A DNA stretch of 64,000 bases from Miscanthus floridulus. Taxonomy: Eukaryota > Streptophyta > Magnoliopsida > Poales > Poaceae. The notes beneath the pieces are model-generated. The model was given only the letters and a program-made list of their open reading frames with translations, was not told the DNA's origin and did no database searches. Below, piece by piece: positions 10,590 through 20,673 of the stretch. A program made the translations under genes and the position numbers. The stretch lies in contig NC_089593.1 of the NCBI RefSeq assembly GCF_019320115.1, positions 38,355,474-38,419,473 on the forward strand, in the 5' to 3' direction. Numbering within the stretch: the first letter of the stretch is position 1; the number at the start of each line of letters is the position of its first letter.

Positions 10590-11560
10590 AGAGGATCACC
10601 CACTGATTTTATTGATATTTAAAAAAAATAAAGTACAGCTTGGTACAAAAGAATCAAGATACAAAGAAGGAGATGAAGAAAATAAGGAAAATTACACAAA
10701 TGCTTTCGCACAAACATAGCCAAGCTTTTTTTTTTTTATCTTTCTTTCCACGCATTGAAGCTGATTTGTCCATTATAAAAAATGACATCATTTCTGGTCA
10801 GCCAGATGACCCAGCAGGCAGTGATAAAATCTCGCTAAAAATACTGCTCCCAAAAGCTTCTCTAGCTTCTATAACCATATCTAATGGCTACAAGTTCAGG
10901 TTCCAATTAATTGAGATCAAGTTCCAACAATTAAGTTTGACTGAAAGAACACTCAGCTTGTTTCTTCAGGTCCGCTATGGCATAGAACACAGCTTATAAT
11001 CATCAAGATGCATGTTCTTTCTTCTCAGTAGATTCCTAGTGTTTAGTCTGTCCCTGAGCAGTAACCAAAAGAAAAATTTGTGTGTGTCCAAATTGCTGGA
11101 GGCCCAGAGCCAAATAAATAGAGAAGAGCAGTATGGCCAATAAGAATCTGATATGCCTTTCTGCTACTGAATTTCGATGATCCCCAGCAGTAACTCAAAT
11201 GATCATTTTGATTTTCATCATGGTTTGCTTCCAGTATTTGATCCTCAAGTTGAACTAGTTGATCAGCTAGTTGTGATAGTGGTAGACTAAATAACTGTTG
11301 TGGATATAGATCCTTGAAAGCCTGATTTTGGTTGTGACCAGTCCATTTGTCTGTCCAAAAGAGGGTGGTGTCACCACTATTTGGGTTACAGGATACTAGA
11401 GAATAAAAGTTACTAAACAAACTGATGACCTCTTGAAAATCGACAGACATCTCTGCAAGGTTAGATATCTCTGAAAATTTGATCATTTCTAATAGCCCAA
11501 ATAGACCAGCACATTGTGAGAATAATCTCCATGAAAAAGGGAAACTGAAGTTGGGCTCTG
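10590..11560 (-). pseudogene. L1-type LINE, 3' end fragment
   Basis: On the minus strand the frame carries the end of an L1 reverse transcriptase: GDTTLFWTDKWTG near 11340, DLYPQQLFSLPLSQL, and HLSYCWGSSKFSSRKAYQIL near 11150, just ahead of the zinc-knuckle region usual at the end of plant LINE ORF2. Further down, CWVIWLTRNDVIFYNGQI (10770-10810) and ISFNAWKER match the extreme C-terminus. An AATAAA-containing A/T-rich tail is near 10600-10625. It is 5'-truncated and full of stops. Orientation is opposite to the host CACTA. Confidence 0.75.
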
Positions 11561-11870
11561 AGAATAATACAACCCAGACTAGCCTAGCAGTCAATGGCAA
11601 AGAGACAGGCCAAAAACAAATGATATGTAATAATCGACAATCGACAAACCAGCAACAATAGATATGTAATAATAATATACACATGCATAACCAGCAAAGT
11701 TGTCCATACATCACTGCAGATAGATGATACTTGTTGTCCACACAGTACACAGTACATATATAGCTAACATAAGGTGTTCATACATATGTATCACCATACA
11801 TAGTTAATAACATATATAAGTTCATCACACTGCCAGGGGTCATCACCTTATCAGTAGTTGTCAGCCATGA
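11561..11870. other. AT-rich 3' flank of the CACTA passenger gene
   Basis: No coding signal. A motif around CCAGCAACAATAGATATGTAATAATA recurs near 14600 and, more diverged, near 14890, next to the paralogous exon at 15072. It is therefore probably shared 3' untranslated sequence of that passenger gene family. Confidence 0.5.
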
Positions 11871-14118
11871 TCACAGCTCGAACTTCTTGAGGAGGTCCTC
11901 CACCTTCAGAGCCACGACATTCAGCAAGGGAGCAAATGCGGCCATCGCCTCATCGAACTTGTCCCGCCTCTCAGCCAGCTTGTTAGCCACTGCTTTGATG
12001 TCGTCAAGAGTCCAATGAATTGCATCTAGCTTTTGGTGGACGGGTTTCAGAACCGTGTTCAGGGCCTCCTCCATGGTCCTTGCAGGGACCTCAAAAGATC
12101 CAGCCTACAATCAGCAGACAATCAGCAGTTGAGGGAATCGATAAATAAGATTGCCATAATGTACACATTTCATTCCGCTGAAATTGACACTTTAGTAATC
12201 TAACAAGACACAGAACCACTGTTTCTATCGCTTTGTAAAATAACACTACAATTATTTCAGCATTTTGCATCCAGGTTGCATAGGCTCTAATCTACAACTT
12301 AATCTCAAGCATCATACGCTCAAACAGCAGAGTATACACAGAACTAATTTCTAAGTTATACACAATTTTTGTAAATTACCTGGCACAGCTATAAATTGTT
12401 GTAACAAAGAACAAGTCTTTTTGTATAACACAAGTGTTTTCTACAGCATCTACAAGAAAGTTTTGTTTCTGGCCAAAAGTCTCCAACTACACGGGCCAGG
12501 TTGTTCCCCAGCAGCGTAGTGAAGAATAAACATCAGCTGGGGAGCAAATAGGATAAATGTGACAGCTACAGGTTTAAATTTTTCACATGCCTGCAGTGTT
12601 ATTAATAGGTACAAGAGGCATCAAAAGAGTAAAACCGAGCTGCACAGAGCAAACCTGTACATTAATAAACTGCAGTGTATGGATTACACTACCGGAAACA
12701 CCTAAGTTGCCGAGTGTCCCCACCTTTGCCGTGGGCACGATTTCGGGCACTCGGCAAACATGGTGTTTGCTGAGTGTCCCAAATACGACACTCGGCAACA
12801 ATAAAACTCACGGCATAACAGTTTATACCGAGTGCCTACACTCGGCAAAAAATAGACACACGGCAACTTCATGTCCGGTAGTGCCTACACTCTAACACTG
12901 TTTCTTTTCGGCGAGAGCTAAATTGCACACGGCAAAATGTTTGCCGAGTGCCCGATAAATGGCACTCGGCAAAGTTGGCTTTGCCGGAACTGTTTATGGC
13001 GAGTGCTGTTCGCCGAGTGTTACACTCGGCAAACAATTTGCCGAGTGTTTTAGGTATTTTGCCGAGTGTTTCGGACACTCGGCAAACTCAAGGAGTCCGG
13101 TAGTGTTAGAGGAGATTCCTTTCAAATTTCAAAACTTTAGTCCTATTTTGTCAAGGGAAAATTTTAAGTTTTGTTTAGATTTGAATTAAATCCTCAATAA
13201 CAGAAATCCCCCTATAGAAGCAGGGCCTTACCTAGTTCTATCATGGAACCAACATCAACTATGGCGACTCAAAGGTTAGTGTAGTAGAGTTTCAGTCTAA
13301 AATTTCCTGATATGAATATCATTTGCAACATTTGGCAATAAGACACTAGTCACTTGCCAATAAGACACAAACACAGATCTAGGCATAAAAGATGATTACA
13401 ATTCTTCGAACATGCATGGGAAAAGAAACATTTCAACTTCGACAGAAATCATCACACAAGTGAGGTAACAACATTCATAGATAGCTAGCACACCTAAATC
13501 CTAGCTTGCATCAATTTGTACGTAGTTTTAACTGAACCTAAAGCATTAGAAGGGAAACATGACCTAGAGCATTAGAAGGGATACCTGGCCATGGTTGGAG
13601 CCCCCGGCGGCGGCGGCGCAGAGCACGGTTGTGCGGAGCCGACGACGGCAATTCTTCTTCGAGGAAGAGGGCTTCGCTGGCGCCACCTCTGGTGCCGCTG
13701 CCTTCTTCTCCTTCCTGGCTGCATCTAGGATCCTCGCTGCCACAAGCTTCTTCGCCGTGGACCTTGTCGACGGTGGCGCCGCCACCGAGGAAAAGTGTGT
13801 GGCCTTCTTCTTGAACCCCGCCGCCGACGCCATCCCGTACTTCTTGTTGAACCCCAGAGGCGCCGACGCCGGCAGGGCGGCTAGGACGGCCTCCTCCTTC
13901 ACCACCATTGATGTCGCAGGCGAGCAGCAGACAGCCGCCCTAGGGCAAACCTCCCAGTGGGTGGGTCCCTCCGCTTCCACCGCTTCTATGGCCTCGTCAT
14001 CTCGGACGGCTATGGGGATGGCTGCGGTGGCGGGAGAGGCGAGAGAGTGGAGGCGGCTATGGCGGGGAAGGCGAGGGAGGAGGCCACGACAGAGTGAATG
14101 CAGAGTGATGAGTTCCAA
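11871..14118 (-). CDS. Two-exon CACTA passenger gene, coiled-coil hypothetical protein
   Basis: Model: exon 1 14118-13585 (ATG at 14118), donor CCAG/GTATCC; exon 2 12104-11871, acceptor TTGTAG/GCT. The exons join in phase 0 to give 255 residues with no stop. Residues 1-105 are low-complexity and Ala/Pro-rich. A basic segment follows (KKYGMASAAGFKKKATH, then KPSSSKKNCRRR near residues 155-165). The last 70 residues (from SFEVPARTMEEALNTVLKP) are charged and likely helical or coiled-coil. Function unknown. A paralogous second exon lies at 15296-15072. The gene sits between the transposase and the CACTA right end, in reverse orientation, as expected of a CACTA passenger or accessory protein. The exact start in the GC-rich exon is uncertain. 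The 1.48-kb intron holds a small CACTA element. Confidence 0.6.
12684..12686. repeat. Target-site duplication TTA of small CACTA, left
   Basis: TTA directly before CACTACCGGA. The matching TTA follows the right end at 13106-13108. Confidence 0.85.
12687..13105. mobile_element. Non-autonomous CACTA element, 419 bp
   Basis: Begins CACTACCGGA and ends TCCGGTAGTG, perfect 10-bp terminal inverted repeats, with a TTA duplication on both sides. The interior is packed with TGCCGAGTG/CACTCGGCA in both orientations, the subterminal repeat of this family. It has no coding capacity. A second copy of the right terminus (TCCGGTAGTG, 12874-12883) lies inside. It is unrelated in repeat sequence to the large CACTA host, whose motif is ACAGACGCG. 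It lies in the intron of the minus-strand passenger gene. Confidence 0.95.
13106..13108. repeat. Target-site duplication TTA of small CACTA, right
   Basis: TTA directly after TCCGGTAGTG, matching 12684-12686. Confidence 0.85.
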
Positions 14119-14199
14119 TACTTGTACTAACTGCTGTGAATGTGAAGGGACGCAACCGTTGGATGTCCTGCGCGCGCGCAGCTCCCCAATCTTTTCTTA

Positions 14200-14455
14200 T
14201 CACATACGCGTGTTAACAACACGCTGTCTATAGTAAGACTCCGACAGAACGGCCTCACCGCCACCGGGTTTGAATTCATTTTAATATCCACTGAAGTTAT
14301 TTTTAAAATTGAAACCACTTATTCCTCAAACTCACATACATAGAGCAATGGTAACACACTTATTTGGAGACCTGGAGGTCCCAGGTTTGATCCCCGTGTG
14401 AACCAAATTTTTATTACTACAGACGCATTATAATAACACACGTCTGTACCTAAAA
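14200..14455. repeat. CACTA right-hand subterminal region
   Basis: Contains ACGCGTGTTAACAACACGCTGTCTATAGT (14207-14235), ACAGACGCATTATAATAACACACGTCTGT (14420-14448) and a tRNA-like segment between them. The motif set matches the left end at 294-550 and the second copy at 24780-25000. The minus-strand passenger gene starts just inside it. Confidence 0.6.
14334..14402 (+). other. tRNA-like sequence (A box and B box) in CACTA end, copy 1
   Basis: TAGAGCAATGG (14341-14351) fits the pol III A box and GGTTTGATCCC (14384-14394) resembles the B box, spaced 43 bp start to start as in an intronless tRNA gene. The arms do not fold into a sound cloverleaf and there is no clear acceptor stem, so this is not a working tRNA gene. 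The same arrangement recurs at 24852-24921. Confidence 0.55.
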
Positions 14456-15071
14456 ATCCTTTAGATGCCAAATTTTTGCTCTGTTTTTTGCACTATTTTT
14501 TCCTTCATACAGAAGAATACATACGCAGCATTAGCAATTAACCACAAATCTGTAGCCAATCTGATGAGGGAAGAGAGGTTCCAGCTATTGATAAACCAAC
14601 AGCAATAGATATGTAATAATATATAGATAGATGCACTTCCAGCCAAAGTACATCATAGAGTCCAATTGTTATCAGGCATCTGAATGTTCTTGAACCACTG
14701 TCGAAGACTACTTCATTTGATCTCTCATGTCATGCATATCAGCACACATATGAGCAATACACATAGGCATCCATTCATATCACAGGAGAAGCATCCCAGT
14801 TACACACACTTATGAGCAATTGACAAACATACATACACAGTTAACATCACAGCAGCCATAGAGATTCATACCAACAATTGACAAACTAGCAAATAATAGA
14901 TATATATATTAATATATAGATAGATAGGTAGATGTTCCAGCCATAAGTTGTCTATCACCACCAGGGTCTGACATAATATATATAGTTACTACATACATCA
15001 CAGAAAAGAACAGAGTTCAACAAAAGTCAACACGATAGCATGATAACATTAGTGGTTCGCCGGCTGTGGAT
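14456..15071. other. AT-rich repeat region with passenger-gene 3' sequence
   Basis: No gene. Two copies of an AATAGATATGTAATAATATATAGATAGAT-like stretch (near 14600 and 14895) resemble the sequence downstream of the passenger gene at 11650. Several TACATACA and CACATATGAGCAAT motifs are present. It probably begins a second copy of the CACTA family. Confidence 0.4.
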
Positions 15072-15296
15072 TCATGGCGCCCTGCTGAGCTTACTGTGGA
15101 GGTCATTCACATTCTTAACCACGACCAACAGATGCCTACTAAAGTCGTCCATCTCCTTATTAAAACTATCATTCCCATCCTTCTTCAGAAGTTCGCCAAG
15201 AGTATGCTGCATTTTGTCCAGGCTTTGCACGATGGGTTTCACAGCCACTTGCAGGGCCCCCTCCATGGTAGATCGAGGGATGTCATAAGATCGAAC
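15072..15296 (-). pseudogene. Isolated second exon of a paralogous CACTA passenger gene
   Basis: Acceptor ATGTAG/GTT at about 15297, then 75 codons to the stop at 15072. It opens VRSYDIPRSTMEGALQVAVKP, which aligns with GSFEVPARTMEEALNTVLKP of exon 2 at 12104, and has the same splice phase and the same ten codons before the Met. The rest is a charged helical segment (QSLDKMQHTLGELLKKDG). No first exon is found upstream, where a Harbinger relic now lies, so the gene is incomplete. Confidence 0.6.
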
Positions 15297-16107
15297 CTAC
15301 ATACATCAACACAAACAGTTAGCAACATATATGATATATCACAGCTTCATATAAGGTAGCAGAGCAAGCTTCACTAGAAACATTCACATTTTCACTTGGC
15401 TTCACAGCAAAAGGCAGCAATGACAGTTTTCAGAAATAGCCATGACAGTTCAGGAAAATAGCCATGACAGTTTAGTCTTTAGAAATAAAACAACTATAAC
15501 AGCAAGCTACAGGTGGAAAAATACAAGCATAGCTAATTTAAAGTCATAATTTTTTCCTTTTACAGAAAAGATGCATGCAGGAACAGAACAGATGCATTCA
15601 TGCATACAGGAATAGAATAAAAGAAATTAATACCATACTCTATGCCAACTCAAATTGATTATCTTAGGTATTTTCTCCTCCGGTCTTCTTTTGATTGTGA
15701 TTTGGATTAGTTAGTGATTTTGGTGCATTACAACATCCTATTGTAACTTCAAATGACGCAATAATATAATGATCCATTTAACTTTTGTGCAGTATCAATG
15801 GTTTTCAATTTCTGAATAAATTAATCTAGTAGTTGTAGAGCACGCATCGTTGAGCACCTCCTTTCCATATAGATTCAGGAAAAAGTGGACTTTATATGGA
15901 AATACCAACATATTATTACTTAACTGAAAGCAAAACTGATTTGTGAATACCTCAATTTTTATTAGCACCAATTTTAATCCTTATGAGTTATGACATTCAT
16001 GTTATTTACTTATGTTTAATTATTGGAAGTATCTAACACATTTACAGCATGTCTGCAGCATTCCTAGTTCAGGGACTAAGCCCTAAAGATTTGGATTTTG
16101 TAAGCAA
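15297..16107. other. No gene seen
   Basis: AT-rich, with repeated ATGACAGTTCAGGAAAATAGCCATGACAGTTTAG-type short duplications near 15420-15470. It is likely the intron or upstream part of the broken passenger gene and the unmarked left edge of the Harbinger relic. No Harbinger inverted repeat was recognised. Confidence 0.4.
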
Positions 16108-16762
16108 ATGAATTCAGGCGTGACAAGAGAACTGGTGGCACTGCCGCTACTGATGAATGGTTGCAAACCCACTACACGGTACGTGCACTCCACATTGCTT
16201 CTGCTTTTACAGTTCTTCAAAATTGTGCATGTGGTTCGGTCTTACGATGCTAACCATGCCTTCCCTTGCAGGAAACCAGTCAGGCTGGTGGAGTACGTGC
16301 CAAGCCACCTGCTTTCTTGAAAGAACTGACCATTCTTTATGGCTCGAGCACCCCAAACAGGGGTACTTACCTATCAGTCGGTGGTTTTGGTACACCACCC
16401 ACTTCACCAATGAGGTCATCGGGCCACATCGGCCGCTCCGGTGGCACCACTTCCAAAAGGGCAAGCATGGACAACATGGATGACAACCAACAACCCATTG
16501 GGCGCTACATGAAAGCCATATCAGACAGCCTTATTGCTAAGACTTCTCATGAGCGATCCCGACCCAGACCCAAGAGCCCGATTATATGGCCGAAGCGATG
16601 GAATTACTAGCACGTGATGGTGTTCAAGAAGCGACAGTGCTGTATTACAAGGCTTTAGATCTGTTCCGTGATGAGAAACGCGCTAAGCATTATGTGCTGA
16701 TGAAATCAGCAAAGGGTCGCATTGGATGGATCGATTGGACCTGGAGTCAGGGCATGAAGTAG
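16108..16762 (+). pseudogene. PIF/Harbinger MYB-like protein (ORF1), C-terminal part
   Basis: PIF/Harbinger elements carry a MYB/SANT-like DNA-binding helper beside the transposase. Only its C-terminal portion is visible here: a Ser/Gly-rich linker (GSSTPNRGTYLSVGGFGTPP, then HIGRSGG near 16420) and, after a frameshift near 16575, the typical tail LARDGVQEATVLYYKALDLF with KGRIGWIDW, ending at a TAG at 16760-16762. The MYB helices themselves are absent or unrecognisable. The transposase follows 460 bp downstream in the same orientation. Confidence 0.6.
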
Positions 16763-17219
16763 TTGCAAGGGTGGTCGTTAGCGTTAACTTGCATGTTCTA
16801 GTTGTTCTGTCATCGAGGTGTTTGAGTTATTTTTTTGGATCTTGTTTAGTAGTTTATTTTGAATTGTTTTTTCGATCTTGTTTAGTAGTTTATTACTTTG
16901 CATCGATGTATCGTATCCTGTTTGCCAAACTATGTTTGAATAATTAAAGTCGTTGTATCTTGTTTGTAATTTGCTGTGTAATCTTCATTCAGTGCACTAT
17001 GTTCTTAATGTTGGGCAGAGAAATGGGTGAGCCATATAAATATTTGCTCTGAATTGTTTCGACTTCTTTCTTGCAGTAAGGCTACTGGGTTTGACTAGCT
17101 TCAACAGGCAGGACAGCGCAGTAGTGAGGTGTGTAGTGTGCTTATCACAAATCCAATCATTTGTACAGAGAAGTGATTAAACCTGTCCATCTTTTTTTTT
17201 TATGTAGGTTGTTATCGGC
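16763..17219. other. Spacer between Harbinger ORFs
   Basis: No coding signal. T-rich with repeated TCTTGTTTAGTAGTTTATT (near 16841 and 16875). It ends in a polypyrimidine tract and TGTAG acceptor-like sequence just before the transposase ATG. Confidence 0.5.
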
Positions 17220-18468
17220 ATGGAAAGTAGTGAAGAAAGCAGTGACGAATTAGAGATCAATTCAAGTGTAACTTCAAGTGATAGTGATTTCTGGGAATTG
17301 TGGTACGCTGCCGCAGTCGGAGCATATGCATTAGTTGCCTGCTCAAGTCAAGGTCCAGTGCTGAACCCTTCGTTGCATGTCCAAGATTTGTCAGGCCTAC
17401 AATGGGTTCAGCTGAATTTGTCCATCAGACAAAGATGCTTTGATAACTTCTGTATGTATCCCGAAGCATTCCATCAGTTGCATAGAGCCTTAGTAGATCG
17501 GCATGGTTTGCAATCTACTGAAGAATTTGATTCCATGGAGGCTTTAGGGATGGTACTATGGGCTTGTGGGACAAGTTAGTCATAGACACAAATGAAATAT
17601 AGATTTTACAAGTCACAGGGGTCCGTGAGCAAGAAGTTTGGTGAAGTGCTAGAAGCCTTATTCTCCTTCGCACACACGGTTATTCGGCCAAAGGTTGAAA
17701 ACTACTCAACCGTTCATCATAAGCTCAGTAAATACTCACCTTACTTTGATGGATGCATAGGAGCTTTAGACGGAACACATATTCCTATTGAAGTAAGTTG
17801 CAAGGAATGTGATGATTACATAAATAGGACAGGAAGGACCACCCAAAATGTGTTATGTATATGCGACTTTGACATGCAGTACACTTACATTGGTGTGGGG
17901 ATGGCAGGGGCAAATCATGGCATGTCCGTATTGAAGAAGGGTTTGGAGTGTCCCAATTATCCGCACCCACCACGAGGTTAGTTGGCTAACTTATGGAGTA
18001 CTTGGAATAATTGTACTACTTAGAAGGCATATGGATTCTGTTGCTGAATTGGTGTATTTGTTTGCTGTTTTGTAGGTAGATATTATTTGGTGGACTCAGG
18101 TTATGCACTATCCCCGGGATATTTGAGCCCATATCCCATTACCGGGAGTTTGAAGAGTTCAAGGCGGTGTTTAACCACCACCATGCTAAGCTTCGTAATG
18201 TAATTGAAAGCACATTCGGGGTTACCAAAAAAAGTGGCGAATATTGAAAGGAATACCGTCCTATCCAAGTAAGAGGCAATCACTGATAATTGTTGCATGA
18301 TGTGCACTTCATAATTTTGTAAGGGAGCAAACAAGCAGAGGGTCTTCAGTGAGCAACAGGTGTCAACATGGAGTCAGCCTGCGGTCTGATGAGAGGGCAA
18401 TGTTAGCTGGGAGTCATTATATGTCAAAAGTTCATGACTGCATCACGGATGGACTTCGACGACTGTAG
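17220..18468 (+). pseudogene. PIF/Harbinger transposase (DDE_Tnp_4)
   Basis: Cut-and-paste transposase. Exon 1 is 17220-17976: an acidic Ser-rich start (MESSEESSDELE), then RQRCFDNFCMYPEAFHQLHR, then two in-frame TAGs near 17577-17585, then the catalytic core with YFDGCIGALDGTHIPIEV (first Asp). An intron with GT...AG ends at 18075. Exon 2 resumes YYLVDSGYALSPGYLSPY (second Asp), but a frameshift precedes LRNVIESTFGV (Glu). All three acidic residues can be found, but the gene is broken. The ending near 18468 is approximate. Confidence 0.85.
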
Positions 18469-19126
18469 TTCAGGTATGTGAATTTATGATGCATGTTTTG
18501 TTATCTGTTTGGCACCGCCGTTTCAATTGGCGTGGTTGTTTGCCTTCATGTTCCACAGGACCTTATTTGTGGTGGCAAAAATGTGCAAAAAATGATGACT
18601 GATGCCTTGTCATGTTCCAGAGGACTTGTGACTGAACATGGTTGTGCAGCCTGCCAAGAAGATGACATGAAACATCTTGCAAGCAAAGTGAAGAAAACAA
18701 AAGGAGGAAAGTGCAATTGATGCAAGTGTGGCTGTTGGGGAATGCTTTTGATGATTTCTGTGGAATATATGTAATGCAATGGCCAAAACATTATTTTGCA
18801 ACTGCATGTTGTGGCCCTATGTATGAACGTCTGTGTGTACTAATGGTCAAGACTATGGCCAGAATTAGCTCTCTAGTATAGTGTCATTTATGGCCAGAAT
18901 TAGCTCTCTAGTGAACTTCTCTAAGTATATATATTGGGATGACCTTAGGTGTTAGTTTTTAACCTAGCTAGGTCCTAATCCAGCTAGCTACCTAAATGTG
19001 AACAGCTTGTGATATTTTGTTGTGATATAATCTGTTGATATGGTTGAACTGTGCTCAGATTTGGTTGTTTGTATGCAGTTAGCATTTTCTTGCTCTAAAA
19101 CTTGAGTGTCTATCAACTAGAGTGAA
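18469..19126. other. No gene seen; contains a 24-bp direct repeat
   Basis: Downstream flank of the Harbinger transposase. TATGGCCAGAATTAGCTCTC and its continuation occur at 18854 and again at 18889 (24 bp, period 35). The remaining short open frames show no domain. No Harbinger terminus is recognised. Confidence 0.5.
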
Positions 19127-19700
19127 GTGGTGATGATTAATGATGATAATAACTTTAGAGGTATCCTACCTGTTTTTGTTCCTGCAGTTTGGCAATTGAA
19201 AGTCCAATCTAGAGTTAATTTCTTTCTTTGGCTACTTTCAAAGAATAAGACACTGACAAGAGATAACCTGAACATTAGGAAAAAGCTAGATGATTTGACA
19301 TGTCTCTTTTGTAAAGATAATGAATCTGTGCAGCACTTATTTTTTGAGTGTGTAGTTGCAAAACAGATGTGGCTCTGTTTTTCAGAGGTTTGTGATAGAG
19401 AAATAGGCCAAAATTTCTTGCCAATCGGGCAGATGTGTTTAAGTAATAAAAAGTTTGTAGTTTGCAACTCTTTTTGTGCTGCAGCCCTGTGAGGGCTATT
19501 GAAACTAAGAAATAGCATATGTTTTCAGGGAGAGTCGTGGAAGGTCCTGAGGATTTTGCTTTTGAGAATTGCAGCTATGCTGCGTACCTGGGTGATCCTG
19601 TTCCCTCAGACAAAGAGACTGGAATTCTCTGGGAGACTGGAGAAGCTGAAAAATATTGCTTCAAGACTGGCAAGACTAACTGGATGAATCAAGTGAAGGA
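19127..19700 (+). pseudogene. L1-type LINE ORF2 C-terminus (zf-RVT region)
   Basis: Frame at 19127-19490: VWQLKVQSRVNFFLWLLSKN, then LTCLFCKDNESVQHLFFECV with the Cys/His arrangement of the zf-RVT zinc-binding domain. After a stop it continues LKLRNSICFQGESWKVL and PQTKRLEFSGRLEKLK. This is the usual C-terminal end of a plant L1 reverse transcriptase in plus orientation. It lies upstream of the LINE ORF1 below, so the order is rearranged or two copies are present. Confidence 0.8.
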
Positions 19701-20637
19701 TAGCTAGGACATGTTCATGTTCATAACTGGGATGATCTTTTGATTCCTGAAGAAGTGAAGAAGAAGCTAAGCACTAAGTCTGAAAGTGCAGGAAGTGGAA
19801 TGGCCTGGGTCAGTCTCGACCTGGAAAAGAGAATGGAGATGCTTTAAACCTTGAAGTTCCTGGAACGTGGTGGATATGCATGCTGATCTGAACTTGAAGT
19901 GGTGCTTATGCTTAGTTTGCAGCAGATATAGCTATTTTGGGAAGTCTGTTTAGGTTCTTTTTCTATAAGGTGATCTGAGGGTTGTGGAAACCATGTGTGA
20001 GTTTTCGGCGGAGAACTGTATTGATGGGTGTGATCCACCTGAATGCTATAATCTGTGGATGGTTTTCTTGTCTTTGCTAATGCTAAGAAATGATGATAAT
20101 AACTAGGTCTCTTTATGCTGATATCTTCAATTGCCAAGTTGGCTTTTGTCCTATCAAATACTTGGGGGTTTTAGTTAGTCCTAGTAGGCTTCATCACGTG
20201 ATCGATTTGCCAGCTTAGGAAAGCAGGACTTGGTGATAGATGTGTGCTTTTGGCACTGCAATGTGGAAGCTCAGTTTTTGTCAAATATTTGCCACTGCCG
20301 AAATGCCATGATACTAACTGCCATTCCAAGTTGGCTTTTGGAGGCCCAATTAGCTAGCACTAATTAGTGAGAAGCCCATCTTTGGAAAATGAAGGGAATT
20401 AAGAGGCCGGTGTGCAGGCTAGCCGATCGTCTCCAGTTATACGTCGTGTCCCTTGACTCGTGGGAGGGTAGAGGCCGGTGCAGGCTAGCAGTTACTTCTC
20501 GACTCCAGGCCAGTTCTACTCCCCCATTAGTAGTTGCTTCATCACTTGCAGCTTGCACGATCTGCCACTCGATCGATCACTTGCCTCAACCGTATACGTC
20601 CATCTACATCATGCTTTCCGGTACTTCCTGATCAATC
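19701..20637 (+). other. Rearranged LINE debris, including an RT scrap at 20105-20220
   Basis: The only recognisable stretch is 20105-20220, reading LYADIFNCQVGFCPIKYLGV then LVSPSRLHHVIDLP, which matches the L1 reverse transcriptase thumb region. The rest, including 20380-20637 with CT-rich sequence, could be the 5' untranslated region of the LINE whose ORF1 begins at 20674. Confidence 0.55.
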
Positions 20638-20673
20638 TTGTTGGAAGATCAGGCCACGCAGCAGCGGATCAAC

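Larger units (their letters stand above)
259..14455 (+). mobile_element. CACTA (En/Spm) DNA transposon relic
   Basis: A class II element inferred from three layers: a CACTA-like terminus at 259 followed at once by short subterminal repeats, a plus-strand TNP2-type transposase pseudogene (1493-4726, finishing at 10264), and a right-hand region (14200-14455) with the same ACAGACGC/CGTCTGT repeats. A minus-strand passenger gene lies inside. A copia element, an L1 fragment and a small CACTA have inserted into it. The 3' terminus (a TAGTG end) was not found, so the right border is approximate and the left border is also provisional. Confidence 0.55.

Noticed and set aside
13595..14233. Plus-strand 212-codon frame rich in Ala
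   Set aside because: Antisense shadow of exon 1 of the minus-strand passenger gene, which has splice sites and a paralog. The plus frame shows no family features.
18493..18720. 75-codon plus frame after the Harbinger transposase
   Set aside because: No recognisable domain, contradicted by an equally long antisense frame, and located in the 3' region of a decayed transposon.
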